Shown one piece after another: positions 33,721 to 44,924 of a stretch of DNA of 64,000 bases. A program made the position numbers and the translations under genes. The stretch comes from Ephydatia muelleri (taxonomy: Eukaryota; Porifera; Demospongiae; Spongillida; Spongillidae), in assembly GCA_013339895.1 (NCBI GenBank), contig JABACO010000004.1, positions 384,496-448,495 on the forward strand, in the 5' to 3' direction. The notes beneath the pieces are model-generated. The model was not told the DNA's origin. It saw only the letters and a list, made by a program, of their open reading frames with translations, and did no database searches. Each line of letters begins with the position of its first letter. The stretch's first letter is position 1.

Positions 33721-34555
33721 ATTCAAGCGTAAGGCATTTTTGTAACTTTTATTTATATAAACGAACTGTCCCAATTAACCACTTGTAACTAGTTTGTTTT
33801 TGTTTTTTTCAGTTGCTAATGAGAAAGCAATATATTTCATTTCAATTCATGGGCTTACAAACAGCAGCGCAGTTATCAGTAATACCCTAACCTGAAATAA
33901 ATAGCACCACCAGTAGTAGTTTAACTTTGTATACCAAAATCTACATGCATTCACATCTCAAAGTATCTTATAGTGTCGAAGATATTTTTAGCTTTGATGC
34001 ATAAAGCCGGTTAAACAAAACTGTTCACAAAAGATCTAGTAGCAATTATTTCTGATGATGTACAATTATGGCTTGTTGCGGATATTATGTGACCTTTCAG
34101 TTTGCATTGGGCCATACATGTTCTTCCTCTCTCCTCATGCAACCCTGAGTAATGCTGGATTCACATACCATAGAGGAACAATGGAATCACTTAAGACATT
34201 TAAAACTGAGTAATGACATATGTTTTAACTTATTATAAGTGATTCCGCGTTGCTCAGTTTGTCCTCCTGCGCAAGTCAGTCTCTTGGAAGCTTGTTCAAG
34301 TAAGCTGCTTTTCCTTCATCTGAATCGTGATTCGACATCACAGAAGAGCTCAACTCTTTATAATTTTATTCCCCACTGCCGAACCAATTTACAACGGAAA
34401 ACTCGTACTCAGACCAATATTATTATCACGACTGGATAAACGACACTACAAGCTTTGCTCGCGCGGTGCAGTCAAATGCAGGTATGCAATTATTTCCTGC
34501 CTTTGTCACGTATATATATTTGCTCTCATCTAAAATCGGGCGGTGAAAATTCAAA

Positions 34556-36459
34556 ATGGGGCCAAAGGAGAAGTGCATGTGGGCGTGGAACGTTTTTATC
34601 GCCGCTACCTTTGAGTACGACACTCCAAAGATAGTGCATATTCAGAACAAGAAGGTCGGAGTGTTGTACAGGCTTCTCCAGCTGTGCATCGCGGGGTTTA
34701 TGATTGGGTCAGTACGTGCTCTACTGTTATTTTATATAGGCTATTCATGCTATTCCGTTATGCTTGTGTGTGCGTATATGTGGTGTATGTGTACGTGCGT
34801 GGTATGTATATTTGTGCGTGTGTGTGTGTGCGCGCGCGTATGTGTGTGTATGTGTGTGTGCACGCACTGTGCTTCTTCGAGACAGGTACAGCATCATATA
34901 CTCGAAGGGGTACCAGGATACGCAGACGGTGATAGGAGCGGTCACCACCAAGCTGAAAGGGGTGCAGTACTACAACGCCACGGGCGGAGTCCCTTTTTTG
35001 CAAAACTGCGTCGCGACTAACGGGCCGCTGGTTCTGGACCCCGCTGATTACGTCATTCCTCCAGAGGTATACGACATGTGGTCACGTACTAAGATACTTC
35101 TTCTGCATCATGATCCCATTTGCAGCAACCAAACAGCTTCTTCGTCATGACCAACATGTGGGTGACGTGCAACCAGACCTACGGGACATGCGTGGAGCAG
35201 GACCCAAGTCTGGCGAGCAAGTGCTCTGGCCCTGCTGATTGCACCCCTCAGAGCACCATAAAAGGAGATGGTGTGTTGTGCTTGGGGACAGGGATGTTAG
35301 ATGTTTGGTCTCTCCGCTGGTACAGGTCCCAGGACTGGCACATGCAACAATCAAACTCACACGTGTGATGTGTATGCTTGGTGCCCCACGGAATACGAAA
35401 ACTCATATTTCACGTATGTTCTGTTCAGCTCCTCTTTCCACTCCCCTCACCTCTCAATTGTCTTCCTCCTCTCACCTCCCATTTCTCCCATTTTCCTCCT
35501 CTCACCTCCCATTTCTCTCTTCCTCTTTCTCCTCCACCTCTCCTCTTCATCCACCTCTCCTCCCCTCTTACTCCACCTCTCCCCCTCCTCCTCATCCACC
35601 TCCTCTTCCTTCTCTTCCTCCTCCTCCTCCTCCTCCCCTCCTCCTTCCCCTCCTCCTCCTCCTCTGTCCTTCTCCCTCATCCTCCTCCTCCTCCTCCACC
35701 TCCTCCTCCTCCTCCTCCTCCCCTTCTTTTGTCCTCCTCCTCCTTTGTGCATCCATTTTCAGCAATATGGGTCCCAAGATCAATGCTGAAAACTTCACTG
35801 TACTGATCAAGAACACCATACAGTTTCCTAACCTGGACTCTAATTTCTTCAAGTAAACACACCACCTCTCTCCCTCATCCTCTCCCACACTCTCCCTCCC
35901 CCACTCCCTCCTTCTCCAAGTTAGTGCTGGTAATTGCATGTAACCATTATGTTTGAAAACAGAAAGAACTACATCAGCAATGGTGACCTTGCAAATTGCA
36001 CCAACTCATTAATTGGGAACAACTACTGCCCAATCTTTAAGCTTGCTGATATTGTGAATATGATTAGCCAGGAGCCAAAGAACTTCAGCAATCTGGCTAC
36101 AAAAGTAAGATCATGTTAACTCTATGACACCACACTACATTACATGACATCACATGGCATCACACTACATCACATGACATCATATGACATTGCACTACAT
36201 CACATGACATTGCACCAAGTAGGCATCACATGACATCACATGACATCATATGACATCACACTACATCACATGACATTGAATTACATCATGTGCTACATCA
36301 CATGACATCAGGCTACGTCACATGAGCAGTGGCTTAAGTGGCATGCACTGCATCTTCCCTCTTCCCTTCCCAGGGAGCCGTGGTTGTCTTGATGATCACA
36401 TGGAACTGTGACTTGGATATGTCTCTCGATCATTGCAATCCACGCTATAGCGCAAGAAG
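34556..36459 (+). CDS. P2X receptor copy 4, 3' truncated by gap
   Basis: Seven exons are visible: 34556-34707, 34886-35066, 35126-35270, 35326-35413, 35763-35852, 35963-36104, 36374-36459. They match exons 1-7 of copies 2 and 3 in length and phase, with the same T-P-K site, ATP-site lysines and cysteines. Small differences include IAGFMIG in TM1 and ISQEP in exon 6. Intron 2 is identical to copy 3. Exons 8-11 (NFR, TM2, tail) should lie in or beyond the gap starting at 36731, so completeness cannot be judged. The visible part has no stop or splice defect. Confidence 0.88.
35450..35750. repeat. CTC repeat in intron 4 of P2X copy 4
   Basis: Degenerate cctcctc and ctcacctcccatttct units, the longest version of this intron's pyrimidine array. 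Confidence 0.88.
36120..36310. repeat. ACATCACATG repeat in intron 6 of P2X copy 4
   Basis: Degenerate acatcacatgacatcac units, also present but shorter in copies 2 (18590-18685) and 3 (23040-23145). Confidence 0.8.
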
Positions 36460-36730
36460 GTGTGTGCTGTGATGTCATTGCACGTGCAGTGTACACTGGT
36501 TAAGTAGCTTACGGGTTAAGTGATCACAGTATTTTAACTAGTCCTATTCTCGTACCATTAATAACACCTCTTTTATCTAGTCACATGGGGCGGATTAATC
36601 ATTACATTAGTAATCTCTTCAAGTGACTAATGGGGTCATTCCAAAGACAGGAAAGTGTATTATATGACAGGTGTTCACAAATAAAGGCAATGGTTTAAAA
36701 TGAATATAATTTCATAATATGGGATCACTT

Positions 36731-37730
36731 NNNNNNNNNNNNNNNNNNNNNNNNNNNNNNNNNNNNNNNNNNNNNNNNNNNNNNNNNNNNNNNNNNNNNN
36801 NNNNNNNNNNNNNNNNNNNNNNNNNNNNNNNNNNNNNNNNNNNNNNNNNNNNNNNNNNNNNNNNNNNNNNNNNNNNNNNNNNNNNNNNNNNNNNNNNNNN
36901 NNNNNNNNNNNNNNNNNNNNNNNNNNNNNNNNNNNNNNNNNNNNNNNNNNNNNNNNNNNNNNNNNNNNNNNNNNNNNNNNNNNNNNNNNNNNNNNNNNNN
37001 NNNNNNNNNNNNNNNNNNNNNNNNNNNNNNNNNNNNNNNNNNNNNNNNNNNNNNNNNNNNNNNNNNNNNNNNNNNNNNNNNNNNNNNNNNNNNNNNNNNN
37101 NNNNNNNNNNNNNNNNNNNNNNNNNNNNNNNNNNNNNNNNNNNNNNNNNNNNNNNNNNNNNNNNNNNNNNNNNNNNNNNNNNNNNNNNNNNNNNNNNNNN
37201 NNNNNNNNNNNNNNNNNNNNNNNNNNNNNNNNNNNNNNNNNNNNNNNNNNNNNNNNNNNNNNNNNNNNNNNNNNNNNNNNNNNNNNNNNNNNNNNNNNNN
37301 NNNNNNNNNNNNNNNNNNNNNNNNNNNNNNNNNNNNNNNNNNNNNNNNNNNNNNNNNNNNNNNNNNNNNNNNNNNNNNNNNNNNNNNNNNNNNNNNNNNN
37401 NNNNNNNNNNNNNNNNNNNNNNNNNNNNNNNNNNNNNNNNNNNNNNNNNNNNNNNNNNNNNNNNNNNNNNNNNNNNNNNNNNNNNNNNNNNNNNNNNNNN
37501 NNNNNNNNNNNNNNNNNNNNNNNNNNNNNNNNNNNNNNNNNNNNNNNNNNNNNNNNNNNNNNNNNNNNNNNNNNNNNNNNNNNNNNNNNNNNNNNNNNNN
37601 NNNNNNNNNNNNNNNNNNNNNNNNNNNNNNNNNNNNNNNNNNNNNNNNNNNNNNNNNNNNNNNNNNNNNNNNNNNNNNNNNNNNNNNNNNNNNNNNNNNN
37701 NNNNNNNNNNNNNNNNNNNNNNNNNNNNNN
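36731..37730. other. Assembly gap, 1000 N
   Basis: Exactly 1000 N. The missing DNA must hold the 3' end of P2X copy 4 and probably the LRR and ROC exons of the LRRK gene, so the true distance is likely well above 1 kb. Confidence 1.
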
Positions 37731-40700
37731 CCAACTACCCCGCACCACATGACCCAGTGGAGGAGGCTCGTGACATCACTGATCAGGGTCCCGCCCTCTC
37801 ACTGCATACTCTAAGGCGTCTTTGGCTCTCCGACTTTGTGCCTGATGGATTCTGGCCTCGTCTGACTAGCCGGGTAGCTATGGACCAGAACGTGGGCAGG
37901 GTTCTTGGGACTCTAGTTTGCAGTGACCAGACCCAGGGGGATGAGGACGAGAGTGACCAGGGGTTAAACTGGGTGCCTTGGAAGACGGGTGTGGCGTACG
38001 TTTGTGGGGGGAATACCCTGCTCGTTATCAGGCAGCAGGTAAACAGCGGGAGGTCTGGACAGTTCAGGATTGAGGTGCACGTCCACACCCCCTGGTTGGC
38101 AGCTCTGTCCAATGAGGTGCAAGGGAGGGACCCTGGCCACACCCTCTCCTTGGCGACCCACTTGCTGGTGATGGTAAGCCATCACGTTGTCTCCCTGGCA
38201 TTGGGGTGGTTCCCAGGGATGCTTCTGGGACACCCCACGCCATCAGCCTATGTGCCCTGCTGGAAGTGCTACGAGGCTGTGGACTGTACCACCATCACCG
38301 AGGGGAATCCCCCTCCTGCCGGAGACGACTTCATCTACCATAACCAGACCATGGTTCATTGCTTTGATGTGGATCAGTGTGTGCCTCCAGCTGTACTGGG
38401 CAGGGAGCTGATGTGTGTCTTCCATAATGGGCTGCAAGTGAGGGACATGGTCCCTGATCTGGTGAGCTTTTGGACACTAGTTAGAGATGTGCCCATGAGG
38501 TATCGAGTTTTTACATTCTTGCGTGCTAAACACTATGAACTATGCAACAGATTTTCTGGGACCTTCAGTACACGCAGAAGGTATCCAACAGTATCCTGAA
38601 GATTACAGAGAACGAGGTCCTGGGTAAAGGAGGATATGGCGTTGTCTGCAAAGGAGAACTCACCATGGTATGTGGCATGCATGTTTGTCATGTGACTGTC
38701 ACATGATCTCACCTGCCCCACCCCCCACCCCCCACCCCAAACCCAGAATGATCGCAAACAGAATGTGGCAGTGAAGATATTCATGGATAACATGGACAAA
38801 CTCTTGGAGATCAAGTCCGTCCGGGACATCCTAAAGGAGTCCAGAGAGCCAGAACACCTCCTGTATGCGTACCACCAGATCAGGCAGGAAGGTGTCCTTC
38901 CTCTCCAACCTGAGCCACCCGAACCTGACAGAGCTGTGTGGTGTGAAGACCCAGCCAATGTGCTTGTTGCTGGAGCTGGCCCCAAAGAAGAGCTTACGAG
39001 TCATTCTGAAGGAGTACAAGGAAAGGGGCCAGGCTTTGGAACCACTCTCACTCAAGGTCACCACCAAACAGGTGTGTACACCCAAAGGGTGCGCATATAA
39101 GAGGGCAAGGTGGTATGATTGCAGTCATGAAACCATAGTTCCATGGTACCATACTGTGATGGAAATCATCCATTGTACTATGAAGTGTGGTAGTTCCTTA
39201 TAGAGGGATGGATGGATTGTACTCCCCATTCCATGAAAGACATGACTCAGAGATGCACTGAAATCCTCCTCCCCTCTCCTCTGCCCAGATTGTCATTAGT
39301 TACATTTCCTCCGGGCTCGTAGGCACACTGTACTTTGCAGTGTCTGTCACCTAGCCGCCTCCTCCCCTCTCCTCTGCCCAGATTGCGGATGCTCTCGAGT
39401 ACCTTCATGATCGTCAGATTGTCCACCTGGACGTCAAGTCTCCCAACGTGCTTGTCTGGCACTTCCCCTTGGCAACGCTTGGTCGTCAGGAGAGGATGTG
39501 TCAGGCTGGGAACATCCTTCTGAAGCTGGCAGACTACGGGATCAGCCAGGTGTCCACCAGGAGGACCATAAGAGTGGCCAACAACCCTGTGGGGACTCCG
39601 GGCTTCATAGCTCCCGAGATGTTTGGTACTGGCAAGGAGGTGTCTGCCGACAAGGTATAGCAAAAGGGGGGGGGGGGAGGGGTGGTAGAGCTGACTTGAA
39701 ATAAGAGACTTGATATTGACAGTACATAAATGTTTTTGAATGCCCACACAGCTTGATGTCTTTGCATTTGGCATGACCATCTATGAACTGCTAAGCTACA
39801 AAGCTCCATTTGAGAACATTGAGCCAGTAGCAAAACGTAATCACCTTGTCAAGGATGGCCAGAGACCCTCTCTGAAAGGGAAAGTGAGTCACCTTGAAAG
39901 AGAAAGTGTGAACTAGTGTGGGAAACACAAAATGATTTAATATTAAGGCACACAATGGCAATTATTCTCCTCTTTCCATTCTCCTCCTCTCTCCTCCTTT
40001 TCTCCCCTTCTCTTCTCCCTTCCCTCCCCTCTTCTCCTTTTCCTTCCTCCTCTCCCCTTCTCTTCCCCTTCCCTCCCCTCTCCTCCTTTTCCTTCCTCCC
40101 CTTCTCTTCTCCCTTCCCTCCCCTCTTCTCCCTTTTTCTCCCCACCCTTCTCCTCTCCTCCTCCACCTCCCTCCTCTCTCCTCCCTTCTCCTCTCCTCCT
40201 CTCTCCTCCCTTCTCCTCTCCTCCCCTCTCCTCTCTTCTCCTCCTCCTCCCCTTCCACCTCCACCCTCTCTCCTCCCTTCTCCTCTCCTCTCTCTCTCCC
40301 CTTCTCCTCTCCTCTCATCTCCTCCTCCTCCTCCTCCTCTCCTCCCCTTCCACCCTCCACCTCCCTCCTCTCTCCTCCCTCCTCTCTCCTCCCTCCTCTC
40401 TCCTCCCTCCTCTCCTCTCTCCTCCCTCCTCTCTCCTCCCTCCTCTCTCCTCCCTCCTCTCTCCTCCCTCCTCTCTCCTCCCTCCTCCTCCTCCCTCCTC
40501 TCTCCTCCCTCCTCTCTCCTCCCCCGTCTCCTCCCTCCTCTCCTCTCCTCCTCCCTCCTCTCTCCTCCCTCCTCTCTCCTCCCTCCTCTCTCCTCCCTCC
40601 TCTCTCCTCCCTCCTCTCTCCTCCCTCCTCTCCTCCTCCCTTCTCCTCTCCTCCTCTCTCCTCCCTTCTCCTCTCCTCCTCTCTCCTCGCCTTCTCCTCT

Positions 40701-43700
40701 CCTCCTCTCTCCTCCCTTCTCCTCTCCTCCTCTCTCCCTCCTCTCTCTCCCCTCTCTCCTCTCCTCTCGTCCTCCTGCTCTCTCTCCCTTTCCCTCTCGT
40801 CCTCTCTCCTCCTCTCTCACTCCTCTCTCCTCCCTTCTCGTCCTCTCCTCCTCTCTCCTCCTTCTCCTCTCCTCCTCTCTCGCTCCCTTCTCCTCTCCTC
40901 CTCTCTCTCTTCTCCTCTCTCTCTATCTCTCCTTTCTCCTCTCCTCCTCTCCCTCCCTTCTCTCTCCTCCTCTCCTCTCCCTTCCTCCCTCTTTCCTCTC
41001 CGTCTCTCCTCCTCTCCTTCTCTCTCCTTCTCCGTCCTCCCTTCTCTCCTCCTCCCTCCTCCCTTCCTCCCTCCTCCTCCCTGCTCCTCCTCCCTCTCCC
41101 TCTCCTCTCTCCCTTCTCCTCGCCTGTCTCCTCTCCTCCTCTCCCTCACTCCTCCCCTCTCTCCTCTTCGTTCCTTCCCTCTCCCCCCCTCCCCCCTCAG
41201 GAAGCTGAGAAAGTCCTCTTCTTCTTCAGGAGCTGATGGTACAGTGCTGGTCACAGAACCCAGACGACCGGCCCCAGATGAGGGACGTTGGGAGGTGGGT
41301 CTCGTCCCCAGAGTTTGAGCGACTGAGGGCCCAGGTCTACCTGAAGGATGTCAAGACTCTCTCCTGTGCCTGTGTGTGCAGGATCACACCAGAGCAGGAG
41401 GTCAAGATGATGTTCCCTTTGGCCTCATTCAGCAGCAGAGGAGGCGTCTTCGACGATGTAATCAATTCGAGGAGTGTCCAGGACATGTGCTTTGATGACA
41501 GACTAATGATGGACGGGTCCATGTGTACTGATGATGGCAGTAGTTACCTTCCGCCATTGTCCGAACCCTTGGACGAGCAGGAGAAGCCGGAGGGGTTTAC
41601 GGACAGTCAAGGGGAGAGGAACCAGGAGGCGGGGCAGGAAGGGGAGGGGCCACATGCACCTAAGCCCTTGTTCAGTGCAGGGGAAGACGTCCAGAATCAG
41701 CTGTTGGATCCCTACACACAGATATGGTTGTGTGGTAGAGACAAGTGCAAGGGTCTGGTGCAAATATTCACTTATCATGACGGTCGCAGTGGCAGCTATG
41801 TGAGTGTGTGTGCATTGTGAGGGGGTGGGGCTAGAAGGGAGAGGGCTCCTAAAAGTATACCCCATGGTTCATATCCAATCTTTCCACACTATCTCCACAC
41901 ATTCTTCCACCCCTCTCTCCACACCATCCTTCCACCCCTCTCTCCACACTCCACCCCTCTCTTCACACCATCCTTTCACCCCTCTCTCCACACCATCCTT
42001 CCACCCCTCTCTCCACACTCCACCCCTCTCTTCACACCATCCTTCCACCCCTCTCTCCACACCATCCTTCCACCACACAACCCTGCAAACCATTTGCTGC
42101 ATTATCTCCCATCTTCAATAACACCTTTTCCCACGTCAGACTTTCACTGGATACCTGAGTAGGGAGGAGGTTCTCACCGTGTGTCCCGTCAGGAACACCA
42201 TGTGGGTGGGGACCACCACCGGGAAGCTTCGGGTGTACCACGCCCCCACACTGAAGTGCGAGTACGTCGGTCAGCTGACCAGCGACAAGGCATCCATCTT
42301 GGACATGGTTCACATCAAAGAGGTGTCCGCCGTCATGGTGACCACGAGCAAAGGGGACGTGTGGGTCTTCCACGACCAGCTGTGTCCCCAGGGGCTTCTA
42401 ATTGAAGAGCAGCTGTGTCTGGGGGAGGAGCTGACTATTTTCCACCTAGCCAAGGTTGTTGTGCATGGGTGTTTGGAGGTGTGGGGTACCGCCAGCAACA
42501 GTTGTCTGATTGTGCTCAAGAAAACGAGATATGGTTGGAGCAAGTTGGAGCTGGTCTGCGATCCTGGGAACAGCAAGCTGAAAGTTATGGCATCAGTCGT
42601 GCACTGCGGGTTCGTGGATGCCAACGGAAGGCGCCAGAACCATGTGTGGGCCTCCTATTGGAGCCGGGCAGTCATGGTTTCCTGGGATGTCCAGACCAGG
42701 AGGCAGAGGAATGTCTTCGACTGTGCCAAAATGTTTAGAACCGGTAAGTGGACTACTTGGAATGGATCTAGGTGGATGAGAGAGTAGGGTCTTTTTTTTC
42801 TCGTGGTACTGAATCAGATGTGCCACCAAAAAGCAGGTGATTCGGTCATGAGGCAGAGGTTTATGAATCTGCAAACTTCGTTAGGATACTTTTGAAAATT
42901 ACCTCTGCATCACTCAGGATACTATTTGGGAATTTGGGAATTAAATGAATTCTGCATTATTTAGGTTACCTCCGCATCACTTAGGATACTATTTGGAAAT
43001 TACCTCCGCATCACTTAGGATACTATTTGGAAATTACCTTCTGTATCACAGCTGCTTTTGGTGGTGCATCTGATTCAGTCATGTGAAAAATTGGGCGTGT
43101 GTATGGAATGTGAATGACAACCTCCTCGTAAATAACCTGTGTGAAAATCAATTTGGTTAGTTAAGTAACTGGTAGGAATAATGGTTTAATAATGAAACAA
43201 TTTTAATAGATTTCCTTAATTCCCAACTGGGTTTTATAAAGACGCCTGAAGTGGTAACAGAAATTGAGGGAAGTGTGTGTCAGTATTAATGTGAGAGATG
43301 TGAGTGTTTATGTGTGGAGATGTGAGTGTTTATGTGTGGAGATGTGAGTGTTATGTGTGGCGATGTGTTATGTGGGCGCTGTGCGTGTTTTCTGATTGAG
43401 CTTGGGCGTGTTTCTTGTGTGGCGCTGTGAGTGGTTTATGTGTGGGCGATGTGCACGTGTTTCTGTGTGAGATCTGTGCTTGTTTACTGTGTGGCGCTGT
43501 GCGTGTTTCTGTGTGGCCGTGGGCGTGTTTCTGTGGGACTGGGCGGTTCTGTGTGGAGACGTGAGTGTTTATGTGTGGCGATGTGAGTGTTTCATGCATT
43601 TATGTGTGGAGATGTGAGTGTTTCTGTGTGGCCGTGGCGTGTTTATCTTGTGTGCGCTGTGCGTGTTTATTGTGTGGAGATGTGAGTGTTTATGTGGAAG

Positions 43701-44338
43701 TGGGAGTGTTTATGTGGGGAGATGTGAATATGTATGTGTGCAGATTAGATAGTTTAACATTATGTGGCATTGATATGATGAAGGTTAGTATGGCTATGCA
43801 GTTGGATATGAACTTCATTTTTCTGATCAGCTGCCCAGCCCAAGGACACAGAGGTTCCTCCAACATCCTCAGCTTGGCCGGCCAAGGCAGGAAGGTCTTC
43901 GTTGGCACCAGTGGGGGGAGTGTGGGCGTGGTGGACTCGGAGACCTGTGCGGTGCTCAAGGTCTTTGCCTGGCACCAGGGGAAGGTGCGCACCCTGCTGA
44001 TCATGCCCAGGGAGGTGGAGGGATGTCTGTGTGCGGAGGTGCCCATCGTGGACCAGGGGGAGCAGACCTCTGCAAACCGGAGGGCCCCAGGGGATCCCCA
44101 ACCGGTGGAGAATGACAGTGTGGCCTCCCTTCTCTCGGACAACCCGCTCTTTGTTCCCAACCTGGAGCCTGATGCGTGCATGGTGACCAGTATTGGGAAT
44201 GGGAGGAGGCAGTTCACATTCCAGAAGTTATCTTCGACGAACAAGGCTCAATCTGACCAAGAGACTATCCATAGTGTAGTGGATGACGTTTATCTTTTGA
44301 TGTGGAAGACCCACACACCTCACAGTGGAACCGATTGA
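37731..44338 (+). CDS. LRRK-type Roco kinase, 5' missing
   Basis: Exons: <37731-38461 (COR domain), 38551-38667, 38747-39071, 39382-39654, 39752-39883, 41230-41799, 42140-42743, 43839-44338. Roco proteins combine a ROC GTPase and COR with a Ser/Thr kinase; they act in cytoskeletal and vesicle signalling. Seen: G-loop GKGGYGVV, VAVK lysine, catalytic loop HLDVKSPNV, DYG in place of DFG (typical of LRRKs), GTPGFIAPE, then a region with WD40-like pieces (MWVGTTTGKLRVY, GRKVFVGTSGGSVGVV). LRR and ROC parts are lost to the gap. The 41230 acceptor is chosen because the one at 41200 runs into TGA. Odd: exon 38747-39071 is one base too long for its neighbours' phases, with the frame breaking at the extra G near 38891. 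This could be sequencing error or a true lesion. The exact C terminus is uncertain. Confidence 0.85.
39884..41229 (+). repeat. 1.2-kb polypyrimidine intron
   Basis: This intron is almost pure C/T on the + strand from about 39963 to 41200 (cctcctctctcctcc units). Long frames on both strands are artefacts. It ends in the exon acceptor at 41229. Confidence 0.95.
41880..42075. repeat. Pyrimidine minisatellite in an LRRK intron
   Basis: Units around ccacccctctctccacacca with an alternating higher-order pattern of about 60 bp. Confidence 0.88.
42744..43838. other. Last LRRK intron
   Basis: Holds three copies of a ggatactatttgg motif (42880-43030) and a degenerate gtgagtgtttatgtgtgg repeat at 43290-43735. 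No exon is recognised. Confidence 0.7.
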
Positions 44339-44460
44339 CTGTCCTGTGTGTGTTTGTGTGTATGTATATGCTGCATGTGTGTGTGGGTGAGTGTGGGTGG
44401 GTGCGTGTATGAGAGTCGTTCCGCTGTAATTTTGAAACGGCACGGATTGTATTTCACAAA

Positions 44461-44531
44461 GCACTGATGGTTCAGTGGTAGAATTCTCGCCTGCCACGCG
44501 GGAGGCCCGGGTTCGATTCCCGGTCAGTGCA
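44461..44531 (+). tRNA. tRNA-Gly (GCC)
   Basis: A 71-nt cloverleaf: acceptor arms GCACTGA and TCAGTGC with discriminator A at 44531, D-loop box A (ggttcagtggta), anticodon loop CTGCCAC with GCC at 44493-44495, and box B ggttcgattcc. No intron. The sequence is close to the general metazoan tRNA-Gly-GCC. Confidence 0.97.
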
Positions 44532-44546
44532 TTTTTCTTTTTTTTT
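44532..44546 (+). terminator. RNA polymerase III terminator
   Basis: TTTTT immediately after the tRNA, then C and a second longer T run, as expected for Pol III release. Confidence 0.85.
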
Positions 44547-44924
44547 AAGCTCTACCTTCCCTTATTTCATTGAATGAATGTATTGGATAAAACCTGTGTA
44601 CTGTACTTCATATGTTCACTTGGCTCTGTAATGTAAACGCAGCGATTAGAATCAAGTTGTATCAGGTTCCATTCACCACTTTGGCGGTAGACCACGTTGT
44701 AAATGCATCAGTTAACTGCTTCCCTATGATGACCTAAGATGACGAGCTGACCTCATTACCCATAGCCATGTTCTTTGGCTAAACGGGTCTCCAGCGATGG
44801 AGTGAGGAAATGAAGCTACTCATATAGTCTGAGGAAATTGACGACTCATTACTTTTGTAAACTAATAAAAATGATTTTATGTGTGATAAAAATTCGAATA
44901 GTCACTTTAAAACAAGGCAGAATG
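44547..44924. other. Unassigned spacer
   Basis: Unique, mildly AT-rich DNA between the tRNA and the 38-bp minisatellite. I see no gene or repeat in it. Confidence 0.6.

Larger units (their letters stand above)
30037..34555. other. Spacer between the LTR element and P2X copy 4
   Basis: 30037-30150 continues the 3' flank of copy 3 that the retrotransposon split. It is followed by AT-rich unique DNA, an inverted LRRK exon relic (30655-31130), a pair of related segments at about 31565-31660 and 32350-32450, a GT microsatellite (32165-32290), a large foldback element (32520-33311) with a third arm copy (33425-33720), and the upstream flank of copy 4 (33870-34460). No intact gene is recognised. 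Confidence 0.7.

Noticed and set aside
36675-38599. Open frames spanning the second gap
   Set aside because: Only the part from 37731 is real sequence. It is used as the COR exon, ending at a splice donor at 38461.
39916-41208. A 430-codon open frame of Ser, Leu and Pro
   Set aside because: It is a translation of the CT-rich LRRK intron; both strands and several frames are open for the same reason, and real exons flank it with good splice sites.
41201-41229. Alternative LRRK exon start at 41201
   Set aside because: Reads EAEKVLFFFRS then TGA in the required phase. The acceptor at 41229 continues ELMVQCWSQNP in frame.
43565-43838. Open frame upstream of the last LRRK exon
   Set aside because: It consists of a degenerate GTGAGTGTTTATGTG repeat. 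The exon starts at 43839, which is required by phase.
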